NCBI GenBank assembly: GCA_032358255.1
Contig: JAULBX010031370.1
Span: 1 to 64,000 of the forward strand
From: Heterotrichella gracilis
Lineage: Eukaryota; Sar; Xanthophyceae; Tribonematales; Xanthonemataceae
DNA: 64,000 nucleotides
Direction of reading: 5' to 3'
Below, piece after piece: positions 46,263 through 59,000 of the stretch; the first letter of the stretch is position 1; each line of letters opens with the position of its first letter. The translations under genes and the position numbers were made by a program. The notes below the pieces were generated by a model. It was not told the DNA's origin, ran no database searches, and was given only the letters and a program-made list of their open reading frames with translations.

Positions 46263-47181
46263 CGTGCGCATGGGGACATGGGGCGCCCAGAGTTGGCGAT
46301 TTACAGTGGTTTTGAGACAATATGTGCTTTATCTTGCTACATAAAAAGCAAACTGACACTGACGTCTGTGCGTGATGCGATGGTTGTACTGTGTTCTTTC
46401 CCAGCGACTTGAGCAGGTACTTTTCGCTCTTGCAGATATACATAGTTAATGGTAAAGTAAAAGTGGGGATTAACTAACATATGCATGCATGCAGACACCG
46501 GTAATCCCTCGAGTACAACAGTTGTACTACAACTCGAAGGGTTGGCACGCACCACCCGCAGAGAACAATAGACAAAGCCTTGCACCGTCGTGAGGCCTGA
46601 AGCAAGGCTTGTGTACTTGCGATTCACTTTTGAGGGCAGCGCACAAAGTCCCTGTACAAGTGGGCAGACACATGCATGCATATACTTGTACAACGTGACG
46701 TTGTATGTGGGGACCCCTACAACCCGCCAGCGCCGTGTCGATCAGTCAGGTAAGCAAGGTTGATAAGCCAGCATACCCCAAACTGCTGTCACCAGCGCCT
46801 GGCAGGCTTGGAGTAGGACGGTGCCAACCCTGTCTATGAGATAAGATGCCACCTATGGAAGCAAGCCCATTCGAAGTTAGCCCATATGGAAACTCTGTTT
46901 TGGAGCTAGTTTCTAACCACGGTTTATTGAACGATCTGAAGGCCTGAGCCTCCTGTGACTTGCCCTTGGCTTGCCTGTGTGTGCCCTTTGTGAGTGGTGG
47001 CAGTTTACAAGTGCTGAGTATCCCTCTTGTCAGCATATGTCACCCAACAAGTCAGCAATAGCCCACCTGAGAGGACCTCCCATTGTGCAGCTGCTCTCAA
47101 CCCTGCCTCGCCCCACCAGTATAAACAAGTATCCAACACACCCACCAGCCACGTGCACTGCCCCACCCTTTCCCGGCCCCA
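46263..47181. other. Intergenic region, SPPL 3' side and F-box/LRR 5' side
   Basis: I see no gene. ATGCATGCATGC-type palindromes occur at ~46480-46492 and ~46670-46682. No TGTAA was found soon after the SPPL stop. Confidence 0.45.
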
Positions 47182-49427
47182 ATGTCCCCGCCCCGTCCCT
47201 TTCCCCTGCACCCGCACCTGCTGCAGCCCCTCCTGGCCTCCCTCACCACCCAAGAGCGGGCAACATTGGTGCCGCTGGTGTGCAAGGAGTGGCACGCACT
47301 CAGCCAGGGACCCTCGCCATTGTGGGACACGGTAGAGGTAAGTGGGTAGGAGTGGGTACCTTCTAGGAGCTAGGGGTGCGTGTGTCTGCTTGCGCCAGGT
47401 GCTTAATGATACTCACGTGTGCACCAAATGTAGCACCTTCTATCACAGTGGTAGTGGTAACGCCCGCAGACTGTAAACTGTTGCGCGAGGTGTAGCTTCG
47501 AGGTCTGGTTTGGCTGGGGGTTGGGTATGCGGAAGTTCTTCCCGAAGTTCCTTTAAGCGTTTTCTTGATGAGGGAGAAGGGGAAAGCTGCTATTGGGCAC
47601 CCACCTCCACCATCTGCCTAGCAAGCACTCACCCATTGAGACGTGGCAAGACTACACTAAAGCAGCACCTTTTTTGGCCTTTGTACCCTGGTGAGACTAA
47701 GATTACATCTGGTGACACTGAGGGCCACCCCACCTTGCCCTGTATGCCCTGGTAACACCAACTACTTAACCCATGCCCTGTGCCCGCAGGCAGCTGCCTC
47801 CCACCCCTCCTTCCTCCCCTGGCTGGAGTCAGTGCTGCCCAGCATACGCCACCTGGCAGTCACATGCGCCAACCCCGCACTGCCCGCGCTGCCCCCCTCC
47901 CTGACCAGCGCCACCAGCCTGCGCCACCTGGCACTCACCGGGGCGCCCGCCACCGCCCTCCCCTCCCTAGCGCTAGCCCCACACCTCATCCACCTGGCCC
48001 TGGCACTATCCGCGGAGGCTAACGGGTGGAGCATGGGACAAGGCGTGGCGGTGATGCGTGCGCGCATGCAGGGCCTGGCTGGGGGGCTGGGCTGCCTGTC
48101 CAGCCTGTCACAGCTGCAGCACCTGACCCTGGACATACCGGAGCTGGAGGTAGAGTGGGATGAGGTGGAGGACGAAGACACCCATTTTGAACAAGTCTCG
48201 GCCACAAAGCGCGCGTACCAAGCTGCAGCGGACAGCCTCCTTGTGCTGACAGCCCTCACAGCACTGCACCTGGCTGGCCTCCCCTGCCCCGCCAGCCTCG
48301 AGTGCTTTCCCCACCTGGAGGAGATCGACATTGGCATTGGTGCGGATCTGGGCAGCTGCAGCATCTTGCTGCGCCAGCTGGCAGACGGGGCCATGCCGAC
48401 GCAGCTGCTCCCCAGCCTGCGCAGCGTCGCGTATGGCATGCGGGTGCACGGCCAGGGGCCGATGGGAAGTGAGGTGATGCTTCCCAAACTGGACGACCTC
48501 CCCTCCATGCTCCCCAGCCTCTCCCACCTTGCGCTGCGGGGTGTGGATGTGTACTATGGGAACCTGGCCTCCATTGCTGGCCTCTCCAGGCTCACTACCC
48601 TCACAGCGCTGGGGTACTGGGCCTACCCGCACTACCATCGGAGCAAGAATTGGGACCCATGTGTGCCTTCATGGGTGGCGTCCCTCGCCAGCCTTCAGAC
48701 CCTGACAGTGATCATGGACATGCAGAGAGGTGTGGAGGAGCCATATCCCGCCGACATTGCGCTGACCTTGGACATCCGGTTGCCCCAGCTGGCGGGTCTG
48801 ACGGAGCTCGTGGTTGGCTATCATAATGGAGAGATGATGCCCTTGCATATGGGCGATGGGCTGACCACCCTGACGGGGCTCCAGAGGCTGGTGGTGGCGC
48901 ATGCAGACTGCAGCGATGGCGCCGGGAACATGGGGGAACCGATGGACTGCCTGATGAAGCTTGGGCCGGGGAGCTATGCTGGGGTGGTGCACCGCGATCA
49001 ACGCGTGCCGAGGACGTCCACCCTCTACCTACTCGGCCACGATTTGGAAGCTGGGGAGGAACGGGATCACTACTGCTGCATTGAGGCGCACAAAAGGGTG
49101 TGGGGCGTGTTCCCTTCAAGAACACATGCACATGCGATGGAGGGGCTCATGGATGCAGCAGCGCCTGTGCTGACATGGCTGTGGGAGCGCCTGCAGGACT
49201 GCCCGCCACGTGTCCTGTTGAGGCTATTTGAGCTTGACGGTACCTGCAGGAGCATGTGGGTGCACTCCTTTGTACCCTGCCCCGAGCTGGATGCACAGGT
49301 GGAGGGCGGGTGGCAGCTGCACTGCCCACCTGCACAGCTGGCGGACAAGCTGCAGCGCATGGTGGATGCAAAGTGGGTGGGGCTGCCTGAGGCGCTCTGC
49401 GTGACATGTACACAGCGCCGCCGCTGA
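47182..49427 (+). CDS. F-box-like leucine-rich-repeat protein
   Basis: Exons 47182-47337 and 47790-49427; 597 aa. Residues ~8-52 (LLQPLLASLTTQERATLVPL, VCKEWHALSQGPSPLWDTVE) have the spacing of an F-box (L-P, RxxxxxVCKxWxxL, LW). The rest is an irregular LRR array: SIRHLAVTCANPALPALPPS, TSLRHLALTGAPATALPSLA, SQLQHLTLDIPELEVEWDEV, LTALTALHLAGLPCPASLEC, PSLSHLALRGVDVYYGNLAS, LTELVVGYHNGEMMP. F-box/LRR proteins usually act as SCF ubiquitin-ligase substrate receptors; algal genomes contain many divergent members. Target unknown. The C-terminal ~150 residues show no repeat. The single intron follows the F-box. Confidence 0.75.
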
Positions 49428-50153
49428 GTTACGCCACTGCACTGGGAACTCATGTTCTAGATTTACAGCTTTGCCAAATTGCGAGGTTGATGTTATGATC
49501 AGTGTCGCTTATTGATTACATGTATACCGCTTGGCATGCCGCTATCATAATTACTCAATATTCTTAGTGAAGTAAAAAATAATTTCTTTTCTATAAGTCA
49601 GTACTTACGTAACTTCGAGGAGTCTGGGAAATTATAAATTGCAGTACACCCTCTGTACAGTAAAATTGACTGACACTGTCAGGGGGTAATTCTACTGTAT
49701 TTATCAATTATTAAAGACTATGGGTTGGCAGTAGCAATCTCTTAAATCCGCGATACGTCATATCTTCTTGGTCACTCCTTTAGGCCAGCTCGCCTCGCCC
49801 TGAGGCAGCCCGCCCCGACAGGCAAACAGTGTTGCCTTGCTGCCGCAGGTGACCCTTCATATCTTGTAAGTTATTGGTCACCCCCTGGGCCAGCTGCTGG
49901 TGGAGCCCTCCGCCATGCTGGTGTGCTTGGCGCACAGCTCATCTTTGAGGCTGGTGCAGGGCTGCTGGGACCAGCCGTGGCAAGCAAACTATTTGGACTG
50001 TTGCCAATGGCGCTGGCAGGCAAACTATTATACTGAGTCAGTGACTGTCGATGCGTACTACGTCTACTAGATCCGGGGACCCCAGCATCTTGCCATTGAA
50101 AATATCAAATCCCCGTTGGATCATTGCAAGCCGGTGCTCGCATAATGAAGGGT
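49428..50153. other. Convergent intergenic region with echo of the MCMDC2-like last exon
   Basis: At 49895-49985 GGCGCACAGCTCATCTTTGA and GGGCTGCTGGGACCAGCCGT copy GGCGCACAGCTCATCCTCCA and GGGCTGCTGGGACCAGCTGC of the last exon (50230-50280). AT-rich sequence at 49490-49760 includes a short inverted repeat (AATTGCAGTAC/GTACAGTAAATT-like). TGTAA at 49865-49869 may end the F-box gene. Confidence 0.6.
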
Positions 50154-53100
50154 TCACTCCTCTGCGCGGCGCCAGCTCCCGCCGCCCACGGTCGCCTTGC
50201 TGCCCCCTTCCGCCAGGCTGGCATGCAAGGCGCACAGCTCATCCTCCAGGCTGACACAGGGCTGCTGGGACCAGCTGCGCCAGGCAGAGGAGGATGCGGG
50301 GTGGGGTGTCCCCCTGTAAGGGCTGCGGACGCCGGCGGTAGGGGGACCTGGGGCGGGCAGGCGTGCGGCGGTGCGCATGCAGGCGGTGATGGCGTCCAGT
50401 GCGTCAGGGCCCATCTGCAGCCATGCAACACATTTAGGAGGATATTTTCTCGGTATTTGGCTAATGCTTAATTTGTAGCAGCATGGCAATTGTCAGCAAC
50501 AGACGCAAACCGTACTAGCACACACCTCAACAAGTCAACTCACCGTACCCATTTTTGAAAGGCTTCCACCCTATAGGGGATTATAATTTGAGTCAGCAAC
50601 AAAGCTTGATTGTATATGCAACCCCACAACATACCTTGACCCGGATGGTCTCCTCCACCAGCATGATGGCCAGCACCGCATCAGGGTACGCAGCCACGCG
50701 CCCCCGCAGGCACAGCCGCGCGCTGGCCCCCGCCACCCGCATCAACGTGTGCAGCACAGCCGCCGCCCCCCCCTCGCCCCCCAGCTCTGCCCCCCGCAGC
50801 GCCACAAAGTACTGCTGCAGCAGGTCCAGTGCGTGGGGGTCCATGGTGGGGGGTGGGGTGGCAGCCACGTGGACGAGGTGGTGGCGCAGGCGCTGCGTGC
50901 ACTCTTGCCTGTGTGGGGGTGAGGAGTTTTGGGTGGGGCTTGGGAATGTGGGATCAGGCAATGATCTGGGCTACTCCATGCTGGTGATTTTATCCGATAG
51001 GTGCAGCGCATGCACTGGGTGCCAGCACATGCCTGCAGCCTCCAAGATAGCAACATCAACATTTGGCATGATGATTTGCAATTCAATGGCAATAAAAAGA
51101 CATGCAATGTGATATTAGATGTCATGAACAAATGCAATTGCAACAACATGGCAAGCCCCACCTGTACTCCTGTGGCCGCTGCTGCACCTCCTCCTCCTCC
51201 CCTCCTTGGCTGTCCAGCCCCAAAATGTGGTCAGCCACCGCGTCATCATCCCCCCCACAAGGGGCATGCATCAGCACCAAATCCATGGCACCAGCCAGCC
51301 CACCACCCAAGGAGCCAATGCCATGGTTCCCGTCTGACCTGCCCCGCTTTTGACCCACAGATGCGCCTGGAGAGCCACTGTTCTGGACATCACCAGTGCA
51401 CCACACTGTGGCTGTGATGGGTGTGGCCACATCTGGTTGGAGCTGCATGAGGGGCTTGGCCAGGGCTGCGCCCAGCTTGTCGCATATCTTGGGTGGGGTC
51501 AGGTCGGCGGCAACTACCAGCACGCCTGCAGGTGCGCCACATTGCGTGAAATCCGTGTGCAATCTATTGTGACTTTCAGTGAAAAACTGTGGACCCTGGT
51601 GACCATGATTGGGGCAGCCGCTGTGATGCATACAAGTTCAAAGACCAACACGAGATGGTGCTGCTGGTTGGCAGGCGCACTGGAATGACGTGCACATTGC
51701 ACACAAGAGTCAGATTGGCGCTTCAAGTAAATTTTGATGACCAGACACTGCCTTCACAAGGGAAATATATTAATACTAATATCTCCAATATTTATGTTAT
51801 TATTCTGCCATCACACCAGCACCGCACCTCCATTTGCTCCACCCAGATCATTCCCATGGACCACCTGCCCATCCATCACATTGGGCTGGCTGCTGGCAAT
51901 GCACTCTGGCAGAAGCTGGCTGGTGTTTCCCTGCAGCACCTGGCTGTGGGGCAGCAGCACCCCGCACGCTTGCTGTAGGGTCCTCAGGGCAGCTGGGTCG
52001 CCCCCCTCGCTGGCCAGCAGCAGGTGGATCTGCAAATGTAAAGAAATCAAGTTAATTATCAATAAGTTAATAAACGCATTCAAAGTCATGTCACATCATA
52101 ATACCTAAAAAATAAGTGAGTAAACAACAACTGGCATGGGGATCTAGTGACATAAGTAGCAGGTAGCTCTCCAGATATCCAGATGTTCCAGTGCTGCTAG
52201 AGGCCACTACAGATGTTTGATGCAAATGACCCAAACACACTTTCCTGGTTGCGGAACAGGCTGGTTCCCTGGCATTGTATCGCAGGGGTGACATGAGGAA
52301 GCCCCGCGCAGGACGCACTGAGTAGCAGCGCAAGCAGCACAGGGCGAGGGAGGTCCCCTCCAATGCAGCCATCCATCAAATCGCATAGCAAGGTGAACTG
52401 GCACGGGGCTTCTGGGGTGGGGTAGAGCAATGGGTACGCAGCAGGCCTGATCCCTTTGGAGAGCCACAGCTGTTGTGGCAGCATTGGCCTGACGCTCCTG
52501 GCGGTCACCTGGGCAAAATAAAATATGTTTTTATTTGTGCTGCCGCTTCATGCTGCCATTTCATTCCAGGTTGCCAAATTACAATGTGCATATGGCTAGG
52601 CTTGCTCAATGCAATTGCATAATAGGACATATAATCATCCGTGACAACGCCATCTGCCAACCTGCAACGTGCTGCCGAGCATTGATGGGGAGGATGGGTC
52701 TGGATTCAATTGGATGCTGCCCGTCACTGCAGCTATCCCTCCAATGCCGATGCAGTCCACCAGGTCATCTTGCAACTTGACGGAAATAGTGTTCGCATGG
52801 ACACCAAAACCCAGCGCACCAACTGCAAACTTGCAGTCAGCAAAAAGGGCATACTGGACCTGCACAAAATTCACAGGCTTCTGAATCAGCGTCATTCCCT
52901 GTACTGCACGCAAAACATTTATTGAAACCTGCTAGGTTTTATATACTACATATGTACTCAGTAATGAGATGTACAGTAAATACGGCATAGAGTGAATTGA
53001 AATGGTACAACAATTTGCAACCGGTCTCGTGATGCCCAATGGAGCTGCTGTAATTTGAATTGGGTGTTCAACACCTCAACTGAACTACTCTTATGTTGCG

Positions 53101-54542
53101 TACTCCCAAATTTTTAGATTATTGAATATAGTTTACTTTTGAATCTAGTTTGTTGGAGACAAAAAATGTTCAACATTTGATACATACATGCATGGTCAAC
53201 ACTGTGACATGCGCACAACCCCTGGCGTCCCCCCACAACCTACCGGGGCATACACTCGCTCAGAGACATCTTCATCGCCATCCAGATCCTCTCTCCTCCC
53301 AGTGGACATGCAACCACACCCTTCCTCGACATCAAAGATACCGTGGGCTGGGTACGTGGCACTGCAGCTCCCACAGCTTGTGCACCTACTGGTCCTTGAG
53401 TAGCACTCCATCCCAGGCGTTGTTACAGCAATGCAGATACCAGAAAATTTTGAACAGGCCTTGTAGGTTGAATTGTTTGCATCTCTGATAAGTGGATCCG
53501 TCTGCAAGCTGCGTGTATTGCACAGTGGAGCAGGCACCTGCAATGGAGCGGGATTGCAGTTGTCATAAGCTGAAAGAACAAGTGGCCTAACTTCATGTGC
53601 AGCTCCTATAGTACACATTGACGTACATTTGAGAATCGCAGCCACAGCCTTTCCACAGTAGGGTCCACCAAGCCCTTCTCCTTGAGCAGCGTGTGAATGG
53701 CAATGCTGACTTGGCCTGCAACAAGGTGGCATGTTGTTAAATCATTGGCATGGCACATGTGTGCATGCGTCATATGGGGAGGTTACAGTGCATCCTGGTG
53801 AATACAATGGGCATGCCTGTTACCTGGGTTGTTGAGTACATCTTCAGCCAGCTCCACATTGTGTTTTGCAAGCTTTGTGATGTCCACCTGTCACACACAC
53901 GCAACAATTCATTCATGTGCATACATGCCCATGCAGTGCCCGGCTGTATACATGTCCAGGCGCAAATCCCATTGTTGCAATACTGTTTCAGACCATCGGG
54001 TATCTTACTAGGTTATTGAATCCTCAGGGCTCAGCAGGTAGTCACTACTGTAACATGGAGCCATGGCCATGCGTAACTGTGGACATGCGCAATTGAGCCC
54101 TTGTAATTATATATCAACGCATATTCAGGGAATTCAGTGTGCGCAACAGGACTCTTACAGGGATAGAGATTGTGTGGTGAACCCCAGCTGGTCTGTGTCC
54201 ATACGACGCAGCTTCTCCGTGACTCCAAGGCATGCCACCGTTTGCATTTGTCAGCCTCTGAAGTGCTGGGATTGCAGCCCAGTCTGTGTTGTGCTCCAGC
54301 CATGTCCATAGGCATGTCATTGAAGAACCGTTGTTTTCTTGAGCCCCAAGGGCAGTCTGTCCATTGCTGTGATGGGATGGATGGCCAGGATTGGGGACTC
54401 TGTGTTGGGTTGGTGGGGGCAAGTCTCTGCCAACTTGGTTGCCATTGGCGGTCAGTGTAGGACCTTGAAGGTCATTGTAGTTGAACAGGAAAGTAGCTGG
54501 GTTGACTTCCACTTCAGTGTCGTTGTCTGTTGCACCAGCCAT
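50154..54542 (-). CDS. MCM domain-containing protein 2-like (MCMDC2), degenerate MCM
   Basis: Eleven exons: 54542-54159, 53887-53824, 53715-53627, 53537-53244, 52898-52662, 52508-52293, 52029-51828, 51525-51162, 50908-50635, 50570-50544, 50414-50154; 803 aa, all phases fit. N-terminal MCM fold: DITKLAKHNVELAEDVLNNP, QVSIAIHTLLKEKGL; a Cys-rich finger (CTSCGSCSATYPAHG, GCGC); OB segment ISVKLQDDLVDCIGIGG. The ATPase part is there but not its motifs: Walker A position reads LLLASEGGDPAALRT (no Lys), Walker B VLVVAADLTPPK, arginine-finger region LAGAMDLVLMHAP. The C-terminal lid reads LMRVAGASARLCLRGRVAAY and VLAIMLVEETI. This pattern fits MCMDC2, a meiotic recombination factor in animals. The donors at 52293 (GTCACC) and the short exon 50570-50544 are less certain; the first exon is weakly conserved. 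Confidence 0.78.
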
Positions 54543-56093
54543 AGTGGTGTGATACCTGCCAGACAACCATACACTATCAGATGAACTTAAGTATATACCA
54601 CATGTGTACACTGGCCATATTGATTGCCACCGGCAGCACAGACTGAGTGAACTCTGCCAGCAACATAATATGCCATATCATCATTCCTCAGGCTGGTGAC
54701 ACACTGTGTGCAACATGAAAAGTCAGCATTATGAGTACAAGCGTTCTGTTATCTGGCAGACATTGGATGCTGCAGCACTGGCAATAGGTACGACACAAGT
54801 CGATACTGTACTACCTCCTACTCAGAGTCTGGAGTTAGGCCGTTGCCTGCCTAAGGCTTGCCGAAAGCCTATTGAGTCAACGACATCGCCAACGGCGGCT
54901 CAAGAACGAAAGCTTTAACTGTGACTGTGACAGTCATAGGTTATTCAGAACCAATGTGTGTCAGGTGAGTTGTAAACTCTGAGCAGTTGGGACGTCTATC
55001 TGAGCTGTCACTGTGCACGACAAACTTTGACTACAGACTTGTCACAGCTGCGAGAGGTTAGGCTGCCTTGACAAGTCTCGGAGACTCCTAACGGCCCTTA
55101 ATTGATGCTGAATGAGATATAATTTATCAGTCACAGCCTGAGGATCTAAATAGCAATTTCCTGCGTTCTGAACCAAGCTCGAGGACAAATGGCGAAATAG
55201 GGGGGGAAATGACGGAATTTAGCATTTTTGGTAATTAAAGACATTACGAGTTCAGATTCAATCAGGCTTCCAAGTTGCCAGTGACTGTCCCTTGATTCAG
55301 ATGCTTCTAATTAGAAAGGGCCTGATCCAGGACCTGGATGCAATCATTGGCATTCATGGCCCCGGGCTGCAGCTAACTTACAAGGGAATCTCACTCCACT
55401 TCACGAGTCACCAATATTGCTCAGGTTTAGGCAGTCCGACGTAGTACGCACAGCAGCTGCAGCAGACCATCCGCTTGTGAACAGTGACGTGCTGTGTACA
55501 ATGTATGTCACAGATTGTTTTCATTACCGGGTTATCGATGCACTGCACACCACAATATATCCATGGTGGTACTGTGACAGCAGCAGGCCCTAGGGATTGA
55601 ACCCGTATTTTAATCAACAGCCTGTGCAGCAGCCTGCGCAGCAAACTCCTGCAGCACAGTGCAGGAATTTGAACCCACCCACCCAGTACTCCATAATGCG
55701 CATATAATCATGGGACAAAACTTCAAATAAACACGTAGTTATTTGTATTGGACATCTCCTGAACCAGCCTGAGAAAAAAATTGAACTCCTGAGCAACTTC
55801 AAAGCAGCTGCTTCTGGGCCGGTGACTGTCCACAACAACAATGAAAAATGCATGCAACCCGCCTCTCAGAGCTTACCACTTCAGCACGTGCATGTCCATA
55901 TGTCTTTTACACATTGCAAAAATGGCAAATCATCCATCCAGCACTGCATGATGGTTTGCCACGCATGCACAATTATGGATGCCAGAAGAAAAGAAAAAAA
56001 ACATCATTCTTAGTAATAAGCCCTAGATTCAGCGAAACGGACTCGACGCCCCGTCCCAGAATCAATACCCTAGGCATTCTGCCCACCCACCCT
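54543..56093. other. Intergenic region, MCMDC2-like 5' side and CCX 3' side
   Basis: About 1.55 kb without recognisable coding sequence, partly AT-rich (55080-55260). TTACA at 55907-55911 (minus-strand TGTAA) is 183 nt past the CCX stop and is its likely end. The part near 54543 should hold the MCMDC2-like promoter. Confidence 0.5.
55907..55911 (-). terminator. TGTAA polyadenylation motif, CCX gene
   Basis: Minus-strand TGTAA 183 nt after the stop. Confidence 0.5.
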
Positions 56094-59000
56094 CTACCCG
56101 CCTGACCACGTCAAGGAAATCACGCACGCTACCACAATGTACACGCCGTACAGCGCAAACATGAAGTAGGCGTGCTCCCTCGGCAGCTGGTGCCTGTTGT
56201 ACAACCCCACCGCCACGATGCTCACTGCATTCATGAGCAGTCCCAGGGCTCCAGTAATGATCAGCGGCTCCAGCTGCGTCTCCATAGCGGTCTTGCCCTT
56301 GTCCCCGAGGTACGCTGCAAATCCTAGCCCCAACCCTAGCAGCATGTTGAACAGCGGCCCCGCGAAGCAGGCTGTGATGGCCATGTTCCCAAGCCCCTTG
56401 CGCGCCATGGCAATGTTGGTGGACAAGTCGGCCACAGAGTTCCCCCACGCCAAAACCGTCAATCCCAGCACCGTGTGGCTGATCCCCGACAGCGTCCCAA
56501 AGTAGTCCAGCAGCCCCACCAGCTCATTGGCGATCAGGTTGATCCACAGGGCTGCTAGGATGAAGCCGAGGACCGCCAGGATCCCCGCCCCGATCGGGAA
56601 CCGGGTGCCGAAACCGTACACCGGCGCCTCTTTCGACCCCAGGGTGGTATACAACGCAAAGGAGGCGAGGAGGGTCCCCAGGCAGGCGGCGGTTGACAGA
56701 GGGATGAGGGTGAGGCAGTCCAGGTAGAAGCACACAAACAGGGGTGCGCAAGCCATGGAGAGGATGAACCACGCCCGGTCATAGTGCTCGTCCTCCAGCA
56801 TGGGGATGGTGCCTCTTCTCAACGCCGTCAGGGGCCATTCCAAGTAATCCAACACCATCCCCGTGGTGGATGCGGCCGGTAGGAAGACCCGCGCCAGCTC
56901 AGATTTTACCCTAGAGAAGGGTGTTTGCTCGCCCTCAGTCGAGGTTGAGGCGGCCTCCTCCTCCAGGGCGACCCGCGTGACCGTGAGGGTGTAGTCTGGC
57001 TGCTCAGAAACCCTAGCCAAGGGTACGGAGGTCACGGGTTCGTTGGGCCCCATCAAGGGGGTTGAAGCGGTGTCCTCCTCGCCGATGTTTGGAGGGAGGT
57101 AGCCTGCAGGGGTGGCATGTGGCGGGTGGTGGTAAGTACGTGCGGTAAAAATTCAGTGCATGACTCCCAGCTTTGTCCCAGCTTTGCCACCATGTCAGCA
57201 ATGCTGTGTCCACCTCACAGTCCAAGAACCAGGATTTGTGCATATAAAGGGGATTACCATGCCACAGGTTGTGCAACAAGAGGCGCAAACCAACCTCGAC
57301 CCTTCACCTGTCCCTGCCCCCACCCTCCCCACCCACCTGCCAGCTCCTGCTGGTCGCTCAGGTACTCGTGCATCACCTCCACAATGGGCTCCACAGCCAC
57401 CCCCCTCCCCCGCAGCCGCCGGAAGGACTTGGAGTCAGCCAGGGCCGCCAGGGCGCGCGCCCGGTACTCACTCAGCCCCAAATGATGGAAGTGGGCGGGG
57501 GGTTGGGGGGGTTCGCCCCCCTCGTTGTCGCCCAGACTGCCGCTGCGGTGGGAGGGGGCGAAGCGCACGCGGCGGGCGTGCGGGGGGTGCGGCTGGTGGT
57601 GGGTGGGGTCCGCGGCGTTATCGTGGGGGGCGGGGCCATCGTGGTGATGGGCCATATCGGCCTCTCCGTCCTGTGTGGGGACAGGGAATGGCTAGGGTTT
57701 GGTTAGGGTTCAAGCAGGCGATCTAGGGGTGGCTCACCCTCTATGTCCTGTGTACGATCAGAGGTTGGCTAGGGTTGATCTAGGGTTTGGCAAGGCTGGG
57801 AGCGGTGCTGACCCATGCAACAGGCATGCGGCAGGTGCATCCCTTGAATGATATCAGCACCCCAATCAGAGCAGGTGCTCACTCTGCCGCCCACCCCGCC
57901 ACCCACCCCGGACAATAGAAGAATGTCGTAAATTCAAGACAAAATCCATGACACCAAACGAACTTGCCGCACTTCATCACATACAAGAAGGATGCACCAT
58001 TTTCCCCCACTTGAACATACCGGTGTGTCTGCGGGCGACAGCGAGAGCTCTATGCGCGTGTGCCCTGCCTCGTCATCCGAGGGCGCCTCGTCCCAGTCAA
58101 GGGAGGAGAGCGAGAACTTGGATGGCTCCAATGGGGAGGTCACCAGGGCCTCCTGGAGTGGGGTGGGGATGGGGGTGCGGGAGCTGGAGAAGGACAGCCT
58201 GGAGAAAAGGGGGTTGTTGGTGTGGGGATATGTGGGGAGGCGCATGAAAGAGGGTACAGGGCATGGTGTGCGCGGCGGGTGTGTGGGGTGGGTGCTGGTG
58301 CAGGCACCTTGGAAGGGGGTGAATGAGGCGATGCACGTATGTGGTAGGGTATGGTGTGAGGCCCCCAGTAGATGGCAAACCAGGGCACAGCAATCCCTAA
58401 ATCCACCACCCCCATCGCTGCCACAAGCTCCCGACCAGCCTCAACCACCAGCTATGATGGCACCCCCACTTGTGCATTTTACACCCCACAAGCACCCTAA
58501 ACACAAACCCTAGCCGCCCAGCATCCAATGCACACCTTCAATGTGTGTGCCAATCACTGTGCATAAAAACCCTAGCCCTGCACTAACCACCCAACCACTA
58601 TCCCTCACCATGAAGGCATGCCCACCCTGTGCGTGACATCCGCCACCAGCACAGTCACCACAAACGCGGCGTACATCAGCAGCAGCACCGCCACGTCAGC
58701 GTATGTCACCTGGGCAAGGGGAGGAAGGATTGCTGGGTTGCACTGGGATGCATGACAACGTACAGGGACAGGGGACTTGCCAGAAATAATTGGAAATCAG
58801 CCTGTTGTTGCCCCACGATTGTACCGAATTGATTAGGACATGGTCAGGGTACTGATGACTGACTAGGGTATTGCTTAGGTCTTCCTCTCCGCACCTCCCC
58901 AGAGGCCAGCATGAGCATCACCACCACCACAGTGAGCGCATACGCGCTGACGTCGCGTATTGTTGCCCCTCTGCATTTGGCCCCATGGTTGGCCAGGATG

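Noticed and set aside
54031-54315. Alternative minus-strand frame reading SEADKCKRWHALESRRSC within the MCMDC2-like first exon
   Set aside because: The frame ending HHTISIP at the GTAAGA donor joins in phase to the next conserved exon; the alternative does not.
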